Of a stretch of DNA of 43,134 nucleotides, positions 23,716 to 31,427 are shown one piece after another. The notes beneath the pieces were generated by a model that worked only from the letters and a program-made list of their open reading frames with translations, had not been told where the DNA came from and searched no databases. Position 1 is the first letter of the stretch. Every line of letters begins with the position of its first letter. Source of the DNA: Acidimicrobiia bacterium. GTDB lineage: Bacteria; Actinomycetota; Acidimicrobiia; Acidimicrobiales; Bin134. Location: assembly GCA_022827405.1 (NCBI GenBank), contig JAJDTA010000002.1:1-43134 (forward strand), written 5' to 3'. Made by a program: the position numbers and the translations under genes.

Positions 23716-24638
23716 TACTCCTCGTCGAGGTTGACGATTCCCTCCAGGGGATGTCCGTCCAAGCGGCGCTGAAGATTGTCGGCGAAGGGGGCCATCAAAA
23801 AGTCCCACGACTCAGGCATGCACCACGACACATGGGCGCTGAGCCGGACCTGGGGATGGTCATATAGCCAGTGGCCCTCGGGCAGGGGCTCAGGCTCCAC
23901 CGTGTCCAATGAGGCCCGGGCGATGTGCCCGCGGTCCAGCGCAGCCCGCAGGGCGTCCTGGTCGATGAGGTCGCCCCGGGCGATGTTGATGATGTGCGCG
24001 CCCGGCTTGGTTTTGGCCAGGGCGTCGGCGTCCAGGAGGTGATGGGTTGCGGCAGTGGCCGGCGCGGCCACCACGATGTGATCGGAGCGCTCCAACAGCT
24101 CTTCCAACGACTGGGCGATCTCCACCCCGGCCATGGGCGAAGGTGCCGCGGTGCGTCGCAAAGCCAGCACCGCCATCTCGAAGGCCAGCGCCCGATGGGC
24201 CACCGCGGTGCCTATGCCCCCTAAGCCGATGAGCCCCAGCGTCTTGCCGTAGAGCGCCCCCAGATCGGCGGTAAACCAACGCTCAGGAGGACTCTGGAGC
24301 CACACGTTGGGCAGGCCCTTCTCGAAGGCCAGCATCATGGCCAGGCACCACTCGGAGATGCCGATGGCCGAGGTGCCCCGAGAGCAGGTCATCACCCGGT
24401 CGCCCAGCAGCTCGAGCGGGAACCCGTCTATCCCGGTGCTGGTCACGTGTACCCACTCCACCCCCCGGTCCAACAGCCCGGCCAAGTTGGGATAGCCCCG
24501 GGGAATGGTCAAAAGCACGTCGCCAGACGCATCATCAGGGATGTCGCCCTGTCGGGGCACGTACACGAAATCCACGGTGTCGAATCGGGCGATGATCGGG
24601 TCGAGCCGCCCATCTTCCATGTGGTGTAGCACTCGCAC
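23712..24638 (-). CDS. D-isomer-specific 2-hydroxyacid dehydrogenase
   Basis: 308 aa. GLIGLGGIGTAVAHRA is the Rossmann GxGxxG loop. The catalytic Arg is in NIARGDLIDQ, the Glu in DTVEPEPLPEGH and the His in LSAHVSW. The N-terminal half carries the substrate domain with VTSTGIDGFP. It should interconvert a 2-oxoacid and its D-2-hydroxyacid using NAD(P)H. The start is placed at GTG 24638 (MRVLHHMED) because a TAGGCT -10 box ends 7 nt upstream; ATG 24620 is the alternative. It is divergent from the broken CaiB gene with 72 nt between starts. Confidence 0.87.
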   Translation of the reverse strand: MRVLHHMEDGRLDPIIARFDTVDFVYVPRQGDIPDDASGDVLLTIPRGYPNLAGLLDRGVEWVHVTSTGIDGFPLELLGDRVMTCSRGTSAIGISEWCLAMMLAFEKGLPNVWLQSPPERWFTADLGALYGKTLGLIGLGGIGTAVAHRALAFEMAVLALRRTAAPSPMAGVEIAQSLEELLERSDHIVVAAPATAATHHLLDADALAKTKPGAHIINIARGDLIDQDALRAALDRGHIARASLDTVEPEPLPEGHWLYDHPQVRLSAHVSWCMPESWDFLMAPFADNLQRRLDGHPLEGIVNLDEEY

Positions 24639-24645
24639 GGGCTGA

Positions 24646-24651
24646 AGCCTA
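24646..24651 (-). promoter_or_regulatory. -10 box (TAGGCT) of 2-hydroxyacid dehydrogenase gene
   Basis: Minus-strand TAGGCT ends 7 nt before the GTG at 24638 and is the main reason for choosing that start. Confidence 0.5.
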
Positions 24652-24698
24652 GAGACTGTCGGCGCTTCCCGACTCGGTTGCCGCGGAATCCGACCGCA

Positions 24699-24704
24699 TA
24701 AGGT
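24699..24704 (+). promoter_or_regulatory. -10 box (TAAGGT) of the broken CaiB gene
   Basis: TAAGGT is followed by CGGGCC and the GTG at 24711, a 6-nt gap. The promoter still looks intact although the gene is not. Confidence 0.5.
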
Positions 24705-24710
24705 CGGGCC

Positions 24711-25911
24711 GTGAAATCTGAGGCTTTGTCCCACATTCGCATCTGCGACTTCACCGGACAGTTGGCCGGAGCCGGGGCCACCCGGTGGATGGCCGCCTTC
24801 GGGGCCGAGATCATCCGCATTGAGGATCCGGTGCGCCTCGGCAAGTGGGATGTGCTCCGGGGAACGTCCCCTTTCGTGGACGACCGCCGGGGCCATGAGT
24901 TCGGCGGGTGCTTCAACAACCACAACGTGGAGAAGCTGGGGGTCACGCTCAACCTCCGCACCGAACGGGGCAAGGAGCTGCTGGCCGAGACCATCGCGGT
25001 GAGCGACGCAGTAACCTAGAACTTCGCCGCCGGAGTGCTGGAGCGCCTGGGTTTCGGCTACGACCGCCTGAAGGAGATCAAGCCAGACATCTTGTACGTG
25101 TCCAACTGCGGGTTCGGCCACGTCGGCCCTTATCGCAAGTACAAGACGTGGGGGCCAATAGTGCAGGCCTGCTGCGGGCTCACCTTCACCTCCGGGCTTC
25201 CCGACATGCCCTCGGCCGGGTGGGGCTACTCCTACATGGACCACCACGGCGGGAACTTCATGGCCATGGCCATCATGGCCGGGCTCATCCACCGCAGCCG
25301 CACCGGTGAGGGCCAGTGGATCGACATGTCGTGTACCGACGCAGGGGCTACCATGCTCGGCCCGGTGGCATTGGACTACACCGTGAACGAACGGCCGCTG
25401 CGGCGCGACGGCATGCCCTACAGCAACCGCAGCCAGTTCCCCAGCCATGGCCCCTCACGGCATCTATGAGGCCGACGGGCATGACGCCTGGCTGGCCCTG
25501 GCTGCCCGGGACGACCGCGATTGGCAGGCTATTGCCGGGCTAATGGGCATCAACGACCAGCGGTTCGACGACCTGGCTGGGCGACTGGCCTATGAGGACG
25601 AGTTGGACGATGCCGTGCGGGCCTGGACATCGGGTCGGGATCGGTTCAAGGCGGCCGCTGAACTGCAAGCCGTCGGCGTGCCCGCTGCCGGAGTAGCCAA
25701 GCCGGAAGACCGAATCGACAACGACCCCAACACCGAGGCTTGGGGATTGTGGCCCACCGTCACCCACGGTGAGATGGGCCGAGTTCGGGTCGACGGTATC
25801 CCCGCCCATTTCTCCGAAACCGACTGGGTGCTGGAACGGGGAGGCCCTCTACTGGGCCAGCACAACCCCCAGATACTCGGGGGCCTGCTCGGTCATTCCG
25901 ACTCAGAGTAG
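24711..25911 (+). pseudogene. CaiB/BaiF CoA-transferase with nonsense codon and frameshift
   Basis: The gene reads from GTG 24711 through SDAVT to TAG (25017-25019) and then, in the same frame, NFAAGVLERLGFGYD. Family members have a Glu at the stop position, so GAG to TAG is the likely change. The frame continues with GPYRKYKTWGPIVQA and the catalytic Asp segment QWIDMSCTDAG. At about 25438-25447 it shifts: the in-frame version ends GPSRHL, while the true continuation APHGIYEADGHDAWLALA is in the next frame and runs to 25911. One extra base explains it. Corrected length is about 399 aa, normal for class III CoA-transferases. Two independent lesions favour a genuine pseudogene. Confidence 0.85.
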
Positions 25912-25940
25912 ACCGACCTGGCGGCCGAGGGGGTGATCTG

Positions 25941-27206
25941 ATGACGGGGAACGACCTGCCGGGCGCACTGTCGGGCATCCGAGTGGTGGAGGTGGCCGGA
26001 GAGGCCTCGGCCTTTGCCGGGTTGCTGTTGGCCGGAATGGGGGCCGAGGTCATCGTGGTTGAGCCTCCCGATGGTCACCACACCCGGGGATTTGAGCCGT
26101 TTCTAGATGACTACCCCGATCCCGAGCGCAGCCTGTGGTGGTGGCACTACAACGCCTCCAAGCTGGGCGTGACCCTGGACCTCGGAGATGAAGACGATCG
26201 AAACCGGTTCCGCTCGCTGGTTGCCACCGCAGATGTGGTGCTGGAATCCGAGCGCCCTGGCCGATTGGCAGGCCTGGGCATCGACCATGACACCTTGCGG
26301 GCCGATCATCCTGAGTTGATCTGGGTGTCGCTCACCCCGTTCGGCCGCAGCGGGCCGCGGTCTCAAGAAGAGAGCATCGACCTAACCGTGCTGGCCGCGG
26401 GCGGGCCGGTGTGGAGCTGCGGTTACGACGACCACGCCATTCCGCCCCAGCGGGGCGGAGGCAACCAGGGGTACCAAACCGGCTCGGTGTTCGCAGTGCT
26501 CTCCACCCAGACCGCGCTGTTGGCCCGAGACCACTCCGGCCAAGGACAATTCGTGGACGTAAGCATGCACGCAGCCGCAAACGTGACAACCGAATTCGGC
26601 TCGGTGCAGTGGCTGGTGGCTGGCGACGAGGTGCAGCGCCAGACCGGGCGGCACGCGGCCATCGAGCCCACCACGTTCACCCGGGCACTGTCGGCGGACG
26701 GCATCGATGTGAACACCGGTTTCCCACCTCGCTCGGCCCGGGACTTCGCCGTGGTAGTGGAGTGGATGGAGAGCCTGGGTTTGAAGGACGACTTTGAAGA
26801 GTTCTTCTTCTTGGAGATGGGAGCGCAGCTCGAAGAGGACCTGCATCTTTCGCAGGTGGGCCAGGATCCCGAGGTGACCGCCATGTTCGGCGCCGCCCGA
26901 GAGGCAGTCCGGTTCATCTCCGAGAACATCACCGCCTACGAGTTCTTCATCGGCGCCCAAGAGCGGGGTTTGGCGGTGGGCATCATCTACTCGCCCGAAG
27001 AAGTGCTGGCCGACCCCCATTTCCAAGAGCGAGGCTTCCCCGTCGAAGTGGAGCACGAGGACTTGGGCCGCAGCTTCACCTATCTGGGAGCGCCGTACAT
27101 TGCCCCCAAATCTCCCTACCGCATCCGCCACCGCGCCCCCCACATCGGCGAGCACAACTCCATCCTCCCCCAACTCTCTCAAGTAGGCCAGGGGGAACAG
27201 ACCTAG
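25941..27206 (+). CDS. CaiB/BaiF (class III) CoA-transferase
   Basis: 421 aa, intact. GALSGIRVVEVAGEASAF and LLAGMGAEVIVVEPPDG form the N-terminal Rossmann part. NASKLGVTLDLGDEDD and SLTPFGRSGP follow in family order. The catalytic Asp that forms the acyl anhydride lies in GQFVDVSMHAAA. FLEMGAQLEEDL and PEEVLADPHFQERGF are the usual C-terminal landmarks. It should move CoA between carboxylic acids; donors are unknown. It lies 29 nt after the broken homologue and is too different from it to be a recent duplicate. ATG 25941 has a G-rich ribosome site (GAGGGGG) upstream. Confidence 0.87.
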   Translation: MTGNDLPGALSGIRVVEVAGEASAFAGLLLAGMGAEVIVVEPPDGHHTRGFEPFLDDYPDPERSLWWWHYNASKLGVTLDLGDEDDRNRFRSLVATADVVLESERPGRLAGLGIDHDTLRADHPELIWVSLTPFGRSGPRSQEESIDLTVLAAGGPVWSCGYDDHAIPPQRGGGNQGYQTGSVFAVLSTQTALLARDHSGQGQFVDVSMHAAANVTTEFGSVQWLVAGDEVQRQTGRHAAIEPTTFTRALSADGIDVNTGFPPRSARDFAVVVEWMESLGLKDDFEEFFFLEMGAQLEEDLHLSQVGQDPEVTAMFGAAREAVRFISENITAYEFFIGAQERGLAVGIIYSPEEVLADPHFQERGFPVEVEHEDLGRSFTYLGAPYIAPKSPYRIRHRAPHIGEHNSILPQLSQVGQGEQT

Positions 27207-27233
27207 GGCCGGGGGGTGGCGCCGCAGGCGGAT

Positions 27234-27253
27234 CTGGCCGCTCCGACGGCCAG
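27234..27253. terminator. GC hairpin after the CoA-transferase gene
   Basis: CTGGCCG (27234-27240) and CGGCCAG (27247-27253) form a perfect 7-bp stem with a 6-nt loop (CTCCGA). It lies between the CoA-transferase stop and the thiolase promoter. No U-tract follows, which is common in high-GC actinomycetes. Confidence 0.5.
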
Positions 27254-27297
27254 GCCGCCGTAGGTGACAGGACCCGCCGGCCCGGATGGAGTATGCC

Positions 27298-27303
27298 TAA
27301 GCT
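27298..27303 (+). promoter_or_regulatory. -10 box (TAAGCT), leaderless start of thiolase gene
   Basis: TAAGCT is followed by GCCCCA and the GTG at 27310, a 6-nt gap. It supports the GTG start and a leaderless transcript covering the thiolase and DUF35 genes. Confidence 0.5.
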
Positions 27304-27309
27304 GCCCCA

Positions 27310-28488
27310 GTGCCTTCCCGACACCCCGTCATATGCGGCATTGGCCTGAGCGACTATCCAGTGGTGCCGCACCTGAACTCGGTGCAGCACCATGCGCTGG
27401 CCGCCCGTCGGGCCATCGCCGACTGCGGTATCGCCAAGTCGGCCATCGACGGCTATGTGAGCACCAGCGGCGGCGGGCCAGGAGCGGGTGACGATGCCGT
27501 GTCCATGGCCGAGTACCTGGGGGTGAACCACCGATACATCGATGGGACCATGGTCGGCGGCTCGTCGTTTGAGTTCCACGTGCAGCACGCCGCCGTCGCC
27601 ATCCGGGAGGGGCTGTGCGACACCTTGCTCATCACCTACGGCTCTGATCAGCTCACCCGCATGGGCCGGGTGCTGGGCACAGGGGGCTTTCAGCGCGACG
27701 CCCAGCCGGTGGCCGGGGCCATGCAGATGGCCACCCCCTACGGATTGCCCCTGGTGGGAGCCTATGCCCTGGCTGCCCGCCGCCACATGCACGAGTTCGG
27801 CACCACCTCGGAGCAATTGGCCGAGATCGCCGTGGGGATCCGGGAGTTCGCCGGGCTCAACCCTGATGCCCGCTACCGGGATCCCATCACCGTGGACGAT
27901 GTGTTGAACAGCCGCATGATCGCCGATCCGCTGCACAAGCTGGACTGCTGCGTGATCACCGACGGGGGCGGAGCCCTGGTGATGACCACCGAGGAGATCG
28001 CCCGCGACCTGCGCCAGCCTCCTATCTATGTGTTGGGCGCGGCAGGCACCCAGACTCACTGGAACATCCATCAGATGCCCGACTTCACCGAGATGGGGGC
28101 GGCGGTGTGCGGGCCGGAGGCTTTCGCCCAAGCGGGGGTGGCACCAGCCGACATCGACACGGCTCAGCTCTACGACAGCTTCACCATCACGGTGATGCTG
28201 ATGCTGGAGGGCTTGGGCTTCTGCGGTCGAGGAGAGGGCGGTGAATATGTGGAGGAGGGCCACCTGCGCCGAGGCGGTTCGATGCCCGCCAACACCGACG
28301 GCGGGGGCCTGTCGTCCAACCATCCAGGGATGCGGGGCATCTTTTTGCTGATCGAAGCGGTTCGCCAGCTGCGGGGCGATGCTGGCGAGGCCCAGGTACC
28401 CGACGCGGAGTTGGCTCTGGCCTGCGGCTCCGGCGGCTGGCTGTCGGCCATCGCCACCGTGATCTTGGGCAAGGACCGGCCGTCATGA
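27310..28488 (+). CDS. SCP2-type thiolase-like protein without nucleophilic Cys
   Basis: 392 aa, GTG start. The fold is thiolase-like, but where thiolases have the nucleophile (NCxSG) this protein has MVGGSSFE (81-88), so it cannot form the usual acyl-enzyme. C-terminal landmarks are AQLYDSFTIT, GGLSSNHPGMRG (the His loop) and ACGSGGWLS. This Cys-less branch includes Ltp2, the aldolase that cleaves the cholesterol side chain and requires a DUF35 partner. The next gene here encodes exactly such a partner and overlaps by ATGA. A retro-aldol cleavage of a hydroxyacyl-CoA is the favoured role. Some members remain annotated only as lipid-transfer proteins. Confidence 0.82.
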   Translation: MPSRHPVICGIGLSDYPVVPHLNSVQHHALAARRAIADCGIAKSAIDGYVSTSGGGPGAGDDAVSMAEYLGVNHRYIDGTMVGGSSFEFHVQHAAVAIREGLCDTLLITYGSDQLTRMGRVLGTGGFQRDAQPVAGAMQMATPYGLPLVGAYALAARRHMHEFGTTSEQLAEIAVGIREFAGLNPDARYRDPITVDDVLNSRMIADPLHKLDCCVITDGGGALVMTTEEIARDLRQPPIYVLGAAGTQTHWNIHQMPDFTEMGAAVCGPEAFAQAGVAPADIDTAQLYDSFTITVMLMLEGLGFCGRGEGGEYVEEGHLRRGGSMPANTDGGGLSSNHPGMRGIFLLIEAVRQLRGDAGEAQVPDAELALACGSGGWLSAIATVILGKDRPS

Positions 28489-28901
28489 GGGTTGTACGTG
28501 ATCTTGAGTGGCAGGGTCCGGTCCCCGCTGGCGAAGGAGAGTACGGAGATTTCTTCGCCGCAGCCGCTGAGGGCCGTTTGCTCATCCAGCAGTGCCCGGT
28601 ATGCGGCCATCGCCAGCACTATCCCCGAGCAATATGCACCTCCTGCGGCGCTGAGCCCGAGTGGATGGAGGCCGCCGGCACCGGCACCGTCTACACCTAC
28701 ACCGTGGTCCGCCAATACGGGGTCCCGGCCTTCGCCGAACTGCCCTACGTGCTGGCCATGATCGATCTCCCCGAGGGAGTGAGAATGTTCGGCGGCCTCA
28801 CCGGCATCGACCCCGAAGCCGTCGAGATCGGCATGGATGTCACCGCCTACGCCCGCACCTACGACGACACCCACGCCATGGTCTTCTGGGAGCCGAGCTA
28901 A
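28485..28901 (+). CDS. DUF35 OB-fold protein with rubredoxin-like zinc ribbon
   Basis: 138 aa. The zinc ribbon cysteines are C37, C40 (CPVCGH), C51 and C54 (CTSCG). The following strands (GTGTVYTYTVVRQYG, LPYVLAMIDLPEGVRMFGGL) form the OB fold. DUF35 proteins bind thiolase-like partners and acyl-CoA; in ChsH2 this domain activates the Ltp2 aldolase. ATG 28485 overlaps the thiolase stop (ATGA), so the two subunits should be made in step. Confidence 0.88.
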   Translation: MRVVRDLEWQGPVPAGEGEYGDFFAAAAEGRLLIQQCPVCGHRQHYPRAICTSCGAEPEWMEAAGTGTVYTYTVVRQYGVPAFAELPYVLAMIDLPEGVRMFGGLTGIDPEAVEIGMDVTAYARTYDDTHAMVFWEPS

Positions 28902-28942
28902 TGGACCTCAACCACGGTTCCTGATCCCTGTCCGACGCGGGC

Positions 28943-28948
28943 CATGAT
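28943..28948 (+). promoter_or_regulatory. -10-like box (CATGAT) of SDR gene
   Basis: CATGAT ends 6 nt before ATG 28955. It departs from TANNNT at the first base, so it is weaker evidence than the other boxes. Confidence 0.3.
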
Positions 28949-28954
28949 GGGGCC

Positions 28955-29755
28955 ATGCATGACGACATCCTTGCTGCGTTTGATATTTCCGACCGGGTGG
29001 CGGTAGTTACGGGGGCGGCTTCGGGGATAGGCCGGGGCACGGCGGTGACGCTGGCCAAGGCCGGAGCCTCGGTGGTGCTGGGCGACGTTGACGCCGATGG
29101 AATGGGCGAGACCGGAGGCGCGCTGGACGAGTTGGGCGCCAGTTGGTCGGCGGTGCCCACCGACGTGAGCGACAAGGCGGCGGTGGATGCCTTGGTGGCT
29201 GATGCGGTGAATCGGCATGGGCGGCTGGACATCATGGTGAACAACGCCGGGATAATCACCGACAACCTCATTGTGGACACCACCCCTGAGCAGCTCGACC
29301 GGGTGATGAACGTGAACATCAAGGGTGTCTACTGGGGCACCGCGGCGGCGGGCCGGGCCATGGCCGACCAGAAGTCGGGGTCGATCGTGAATCTGTCGTC
29401 GGCCGGGGCCGACATGCCCGCCCCGATGATCTCGGTGTACGCCCTCACCAAGGCCGCGGTGAAGATGATCACCCGAACTGCGGCGGTGGAGATGGCCCCC
29501 ATCCGGGTTAATGCAGTGGCGCCTGGTTCCATTGAGACTCCGATTTACGACCGCCACTTCCTCGACGACGACGGCAAGGTGGACCCCGAGCGCCAGAGGA
29601 ACCACTTCGACACCATCGCCCAGATGAATCCCCTTGGCTATGTGGGCAACCCCAACGACATTGCCTACGCCATCCTCTATCTCTGTTCTGAGGCTGGCCG
29701 GTTCGTAACCGGGCAGACCATGCGGCCCAATGGCGGCGTGGTGATGCCGCTGTGA
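28955..29755 (+). CDS. short-chain dehydrogenase/reductase
   Basis: 266 aa classical SDR. TGAASGIG at 20-27, GDVDAD after strand two (NAD-type acidic pair), NNAGIITDN, then LSSAGADMP ... YALTKAAV with the catalytic Ser, Tyr and Lys. PGSIETPIYD and a C-terminal GQTMRPNGGVV close the fold. The substrate is probably a hydroxyacyl-CoA or alcohol of the neighbouring catabolic genes. It lies 53 nt downstream of the DUF35 gene and may share its transcript. ATG 28955 gives the normal N-terminus. Confidence 0.87.
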   Translation: MHDDILAAFDISDRVAVVTGAASGIGRGTAVTLAKAGASVVLGDVDADGMGETGGALDELGASWSAVPTDVSDKAAVDALVADAVNRHGRLDIMVNNAGIITDNLIVDTTPEQLDRVMNVNIKGVYWGTAAAGRAMADQKSGSIVNLSSAGADMPAPMISVYALTKAAVKMITRTAAVEMAPIRVNAVAPGSIETPIYDRHFLDDDGKVDPERQRNHFDTIAQMNPLGYVGNPNDIAYAILYLCSEAGRFVTGQTMRPNGGVVMPL

Positions 29756-29763
29756 TGCGGCCG

Positions 29764-29769
29764 TAGCCT
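29764..29769 (+). promoter_or_regulatory. -10 box (TAGCCT) of the thioredoxin-like lipoprotein gene
   Basis: TAGCCT ends 6 nt before ATG 29776, which favours that start over a GTG two codons upstream that would otherwise be used. Confidence 0.5.
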
Positions 29770-29775
29770 GTGGTC

Positions 29776-30513
29776 ATGAAGTTCAAGCGCACCGTCCACC
29801 GCGTAGTAGCGCTGCTTGCCGCTGTCCTGTTGCTGGCTGCTGCCTGTGGTGGTAACGACGACGAAGCTGCACCGGCTCCCACCGAGGTCGAGACACCGAT
29901 GGCAACCGAGCAGCCGACGCAATTGGCGGCCCCGATGGCAACCGAGCAGCCCACATCCGTCGCGACTGTCCCTGCTACCGAGGTTCCTACGCCGGTAGAG
30001 GTTGCTCCGGTGCAGATCTTCGGCTCACCGCTTGGACCAATTGGGGAATCTCCGGAAGCCGATCCCGCATTCGGCCAACCGGTGCCCGGCCTTTCCGGCA
30101 CTTCCATAGATGGCTCGCCCCTGGAATGGACACCAGGAGAACGGCCGGCCGCCATTGTGTTCTTGGCTCACTGGTGTCCGGCTTGTCAGGCTGAGGTTGT
30201 CGAATTCACCAGCTGGCTAGCCGCGGGCAACAACCTGCCCGAAGGGGTGGATCTTCTCAGCGTGGTCACGCTGGTAGACCCCGACAGGGACTACTACCCG
30301 CCCAGCCAATGGTTGGCCGACGGGGGCTGGCCATTCCCGGTTCTGGTGGACAGCGCCGACAATGAAATAGCGGCCGCCTATGGTCAGGCGGGCACCCCGT
30401 TCTGGGTTTTCGTGTTCGGGGACGGAACGCTGGCCCTCAGAGGAAGCGGCCGGATTCCCCCTGAGGGATTGGCCGAGCTCTTCGACCAACTGTTGGCTCC
30501 AGGCGAAGGGTAG
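29776..30513 (+). CDS. thioredoxin-fold lipoprotein (TlpA-like)
   Basis: 245 aa. A signal peptide (VALLAAVLLL) ends in the lipobox LAAAC with lipidated C24. A Thr/Pro/Ala-rich linker (about 30-80) contains MATEQPT twice (42-48 and 54-60). The thioredoxin domain has the redox pair WCPAC (C134, C137) and the cis-Pro strand GTPFWVFV. It should sit on the outer face of the membrane and reduce or shuffle disulfides in exported proteins. The Cys-rich lipoproteins encoded 8 kb downstream are possible clients, which is inference. Its stop codon TAG is part of the -10 box of the next gene. Confidence 0.87.
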   Translation: MKFKRTVHRVVALLAAVLLLAAACGGNDDEAAPAPTEVETPMATEQPTQLAAPMATEQPTSVATVPATEVPTPVEVAPVQIFGSPLGPIGESPEADPAFGQPVPGLSGTSIDGSPLEWTPGERPAAIVFLAHWCPACQAEVVEFTSWLAAGNNLPEGVDLLSVVTLVDPDRDYYPPSQWLADGGWPFPVLVDSADNEIAAAYGQAGTPFWVFVFGDGTLALRGSGRIPPEGLAELFDQLLAPGEG

Positions 30514-30516
30514 GGT
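30511..30516 (+). promoter_or_regulatory. -10 box (TAGGGT) overlapping the upstream stop codon
   Basis: TAGGGT begins with the TAG stop of the lipoprotein gene and ends 8 nt before GTG 30525, so the SDR can be transcribed without a leader from inside the previous gene's end. Confidence 0.45.
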
Positions 30517-30524
30517 TTTCGCCC

Positions 30525-31427
30525 GTGACTGGATATCTCGAAGGCAAGAACATCGTCGTAACCGGTGCGGGCAATGGCATCGGCCGGGCCATCGCCATGG
30601 GCTGCGCTGCCGCTGGCGCCAACGTCGTGGTAGCCGACTACGGCGTGTCGCTGGATGGGTCCGACCCGTCTTCAGAGGTGGCTGACGCAGTCGTCGCGGA
30701 GATCGAGGCGGCTGGCGGCACCGCCCTGGCCTTGGCCTCTGACATCAGCACCATGGAGGGCGGCGCGGCCGCGGTCCAAGCTGCGGTGGACACTTGGGGC
30801 TCCATCGACGGTGCGGTGTGCGTGGCCGGCATCCTGCGGGAGCGGATGATCTTCAACATGACCGAAGAAGAGTTCGACGATGTGATCCGGGTACACCTCA
30901 AGGGCCACTTCACCGTCTACAAGCACGCCTCGGCCATCATGCGCAAGCAGGAGAGCGGCGGGTCGCTGGTGGGAATCACCTCCGGCGCGTTCACCGGATC
31001 GACCTCCCAGTGCAACTACGCGTCGGCCAAGGGCGGCATCATCTCGCTCACCAAGAGCGCGGCGCTGGCTCTGAAGCGCTATGGGATCAACGCCAACTGC
31101 ATCGCCCCCAGCGCCAAAACCCGCATGTCGGAGAACGTCCCGTTCGAGATCGAGGCCGGAGCCCCTGAAGACGTGGCGCCGCTGGCCGTGTACCTGCTCA
31201 GCGATGCTGCTCGGGACATCACCGCCCAGGTGTACACCGTGGTCGGTCCCCGCATCTCGGTGTGGGCCCAGTTTGGGGAGCTTCGCTCCATGTATGCCCC
31301 CGACAGCAGCTGGACCCCCGAGGGCATCGAAGAGTCGCTGCCCCGCACCATCGGCGTCGAAGAGCACCCCACCATGGCCTTGCTGGCCGCACAGGCCGCC
31401 CAGCGCAAGGCAGCTCAGGGCAGCTGA
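30525..31427 (+). CDS. SDR, multifunctional-enzyme-type hydroxyacyl-CoA dehydrogenase
   Basis: 300 aa, GTG start. VTGAGNGIG is at 12-20, followed by the long loop VADYGVSLDGSDPSSEV typical of SDRs related to peroxisomal HSD17B4. It has CVAGILRERMIFNMTEEEFD, then GITSGAFTG ... NYASAKGG with the catalytic Tyr and Lys. The usual NNAG is replaced by CVAG. Members oxidise 3-hydroxyacyl-CoAs, including steroid side-chain CoA esters. The stop overlaps the ATG of the next SDR (TGATG), and that gene overlaps the third, so three SDRs are translationally linked. Confidence 0.87.
   Translation: MTGYLEGKNIVVTGAGNGIGRAIAMGCAAAGANVVVADYGVSLDGSDPSSEVADAVVAEIEAAGGTALALASDISTMEGGAAAVQAAVDTWGSIDGAVCVAGILRERMIFNMTEEEFDDVIRVHLKGHFTVYKHASAIMRKQESGGSLVGITSGAFTGSTSQCNYASAKGGIISLTKSAALALKRYGINANCIAPSAKTRMSENVPFEIEAGAPEDVAPLAVYLLSDAARDITAQVYTVVGPRISVWAQFGELRSMYAPDSSWTPEGIEESLPRTIGVEEHPTMALLAAQAAQRKAAQGS

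Noticed and set aside
17932-25019. In-frame TAA and TAG codons as evidence of stop-codon reassignment or a recoded amino acid
   Set aside because: Both TAA and TAG end many intact genes here, for example TAG at 6597-6599 and 33097-33099 and TAA at 23713-23715, and no recoding element is visible. Mutation or error is simpler.
13197-25028. 13-bp identity CTAGAACTTCGCC at 13197-13209 and 25016-25028 as a dispersed regulatory repeat
   Set aside because: The first copy is a promoter next to a start codon; the second lies inside the broken CaiB coding sequence, where GAG-AAC-TTC-GCC is ordinary protein sequence with one changed base. Coincidence is likely.
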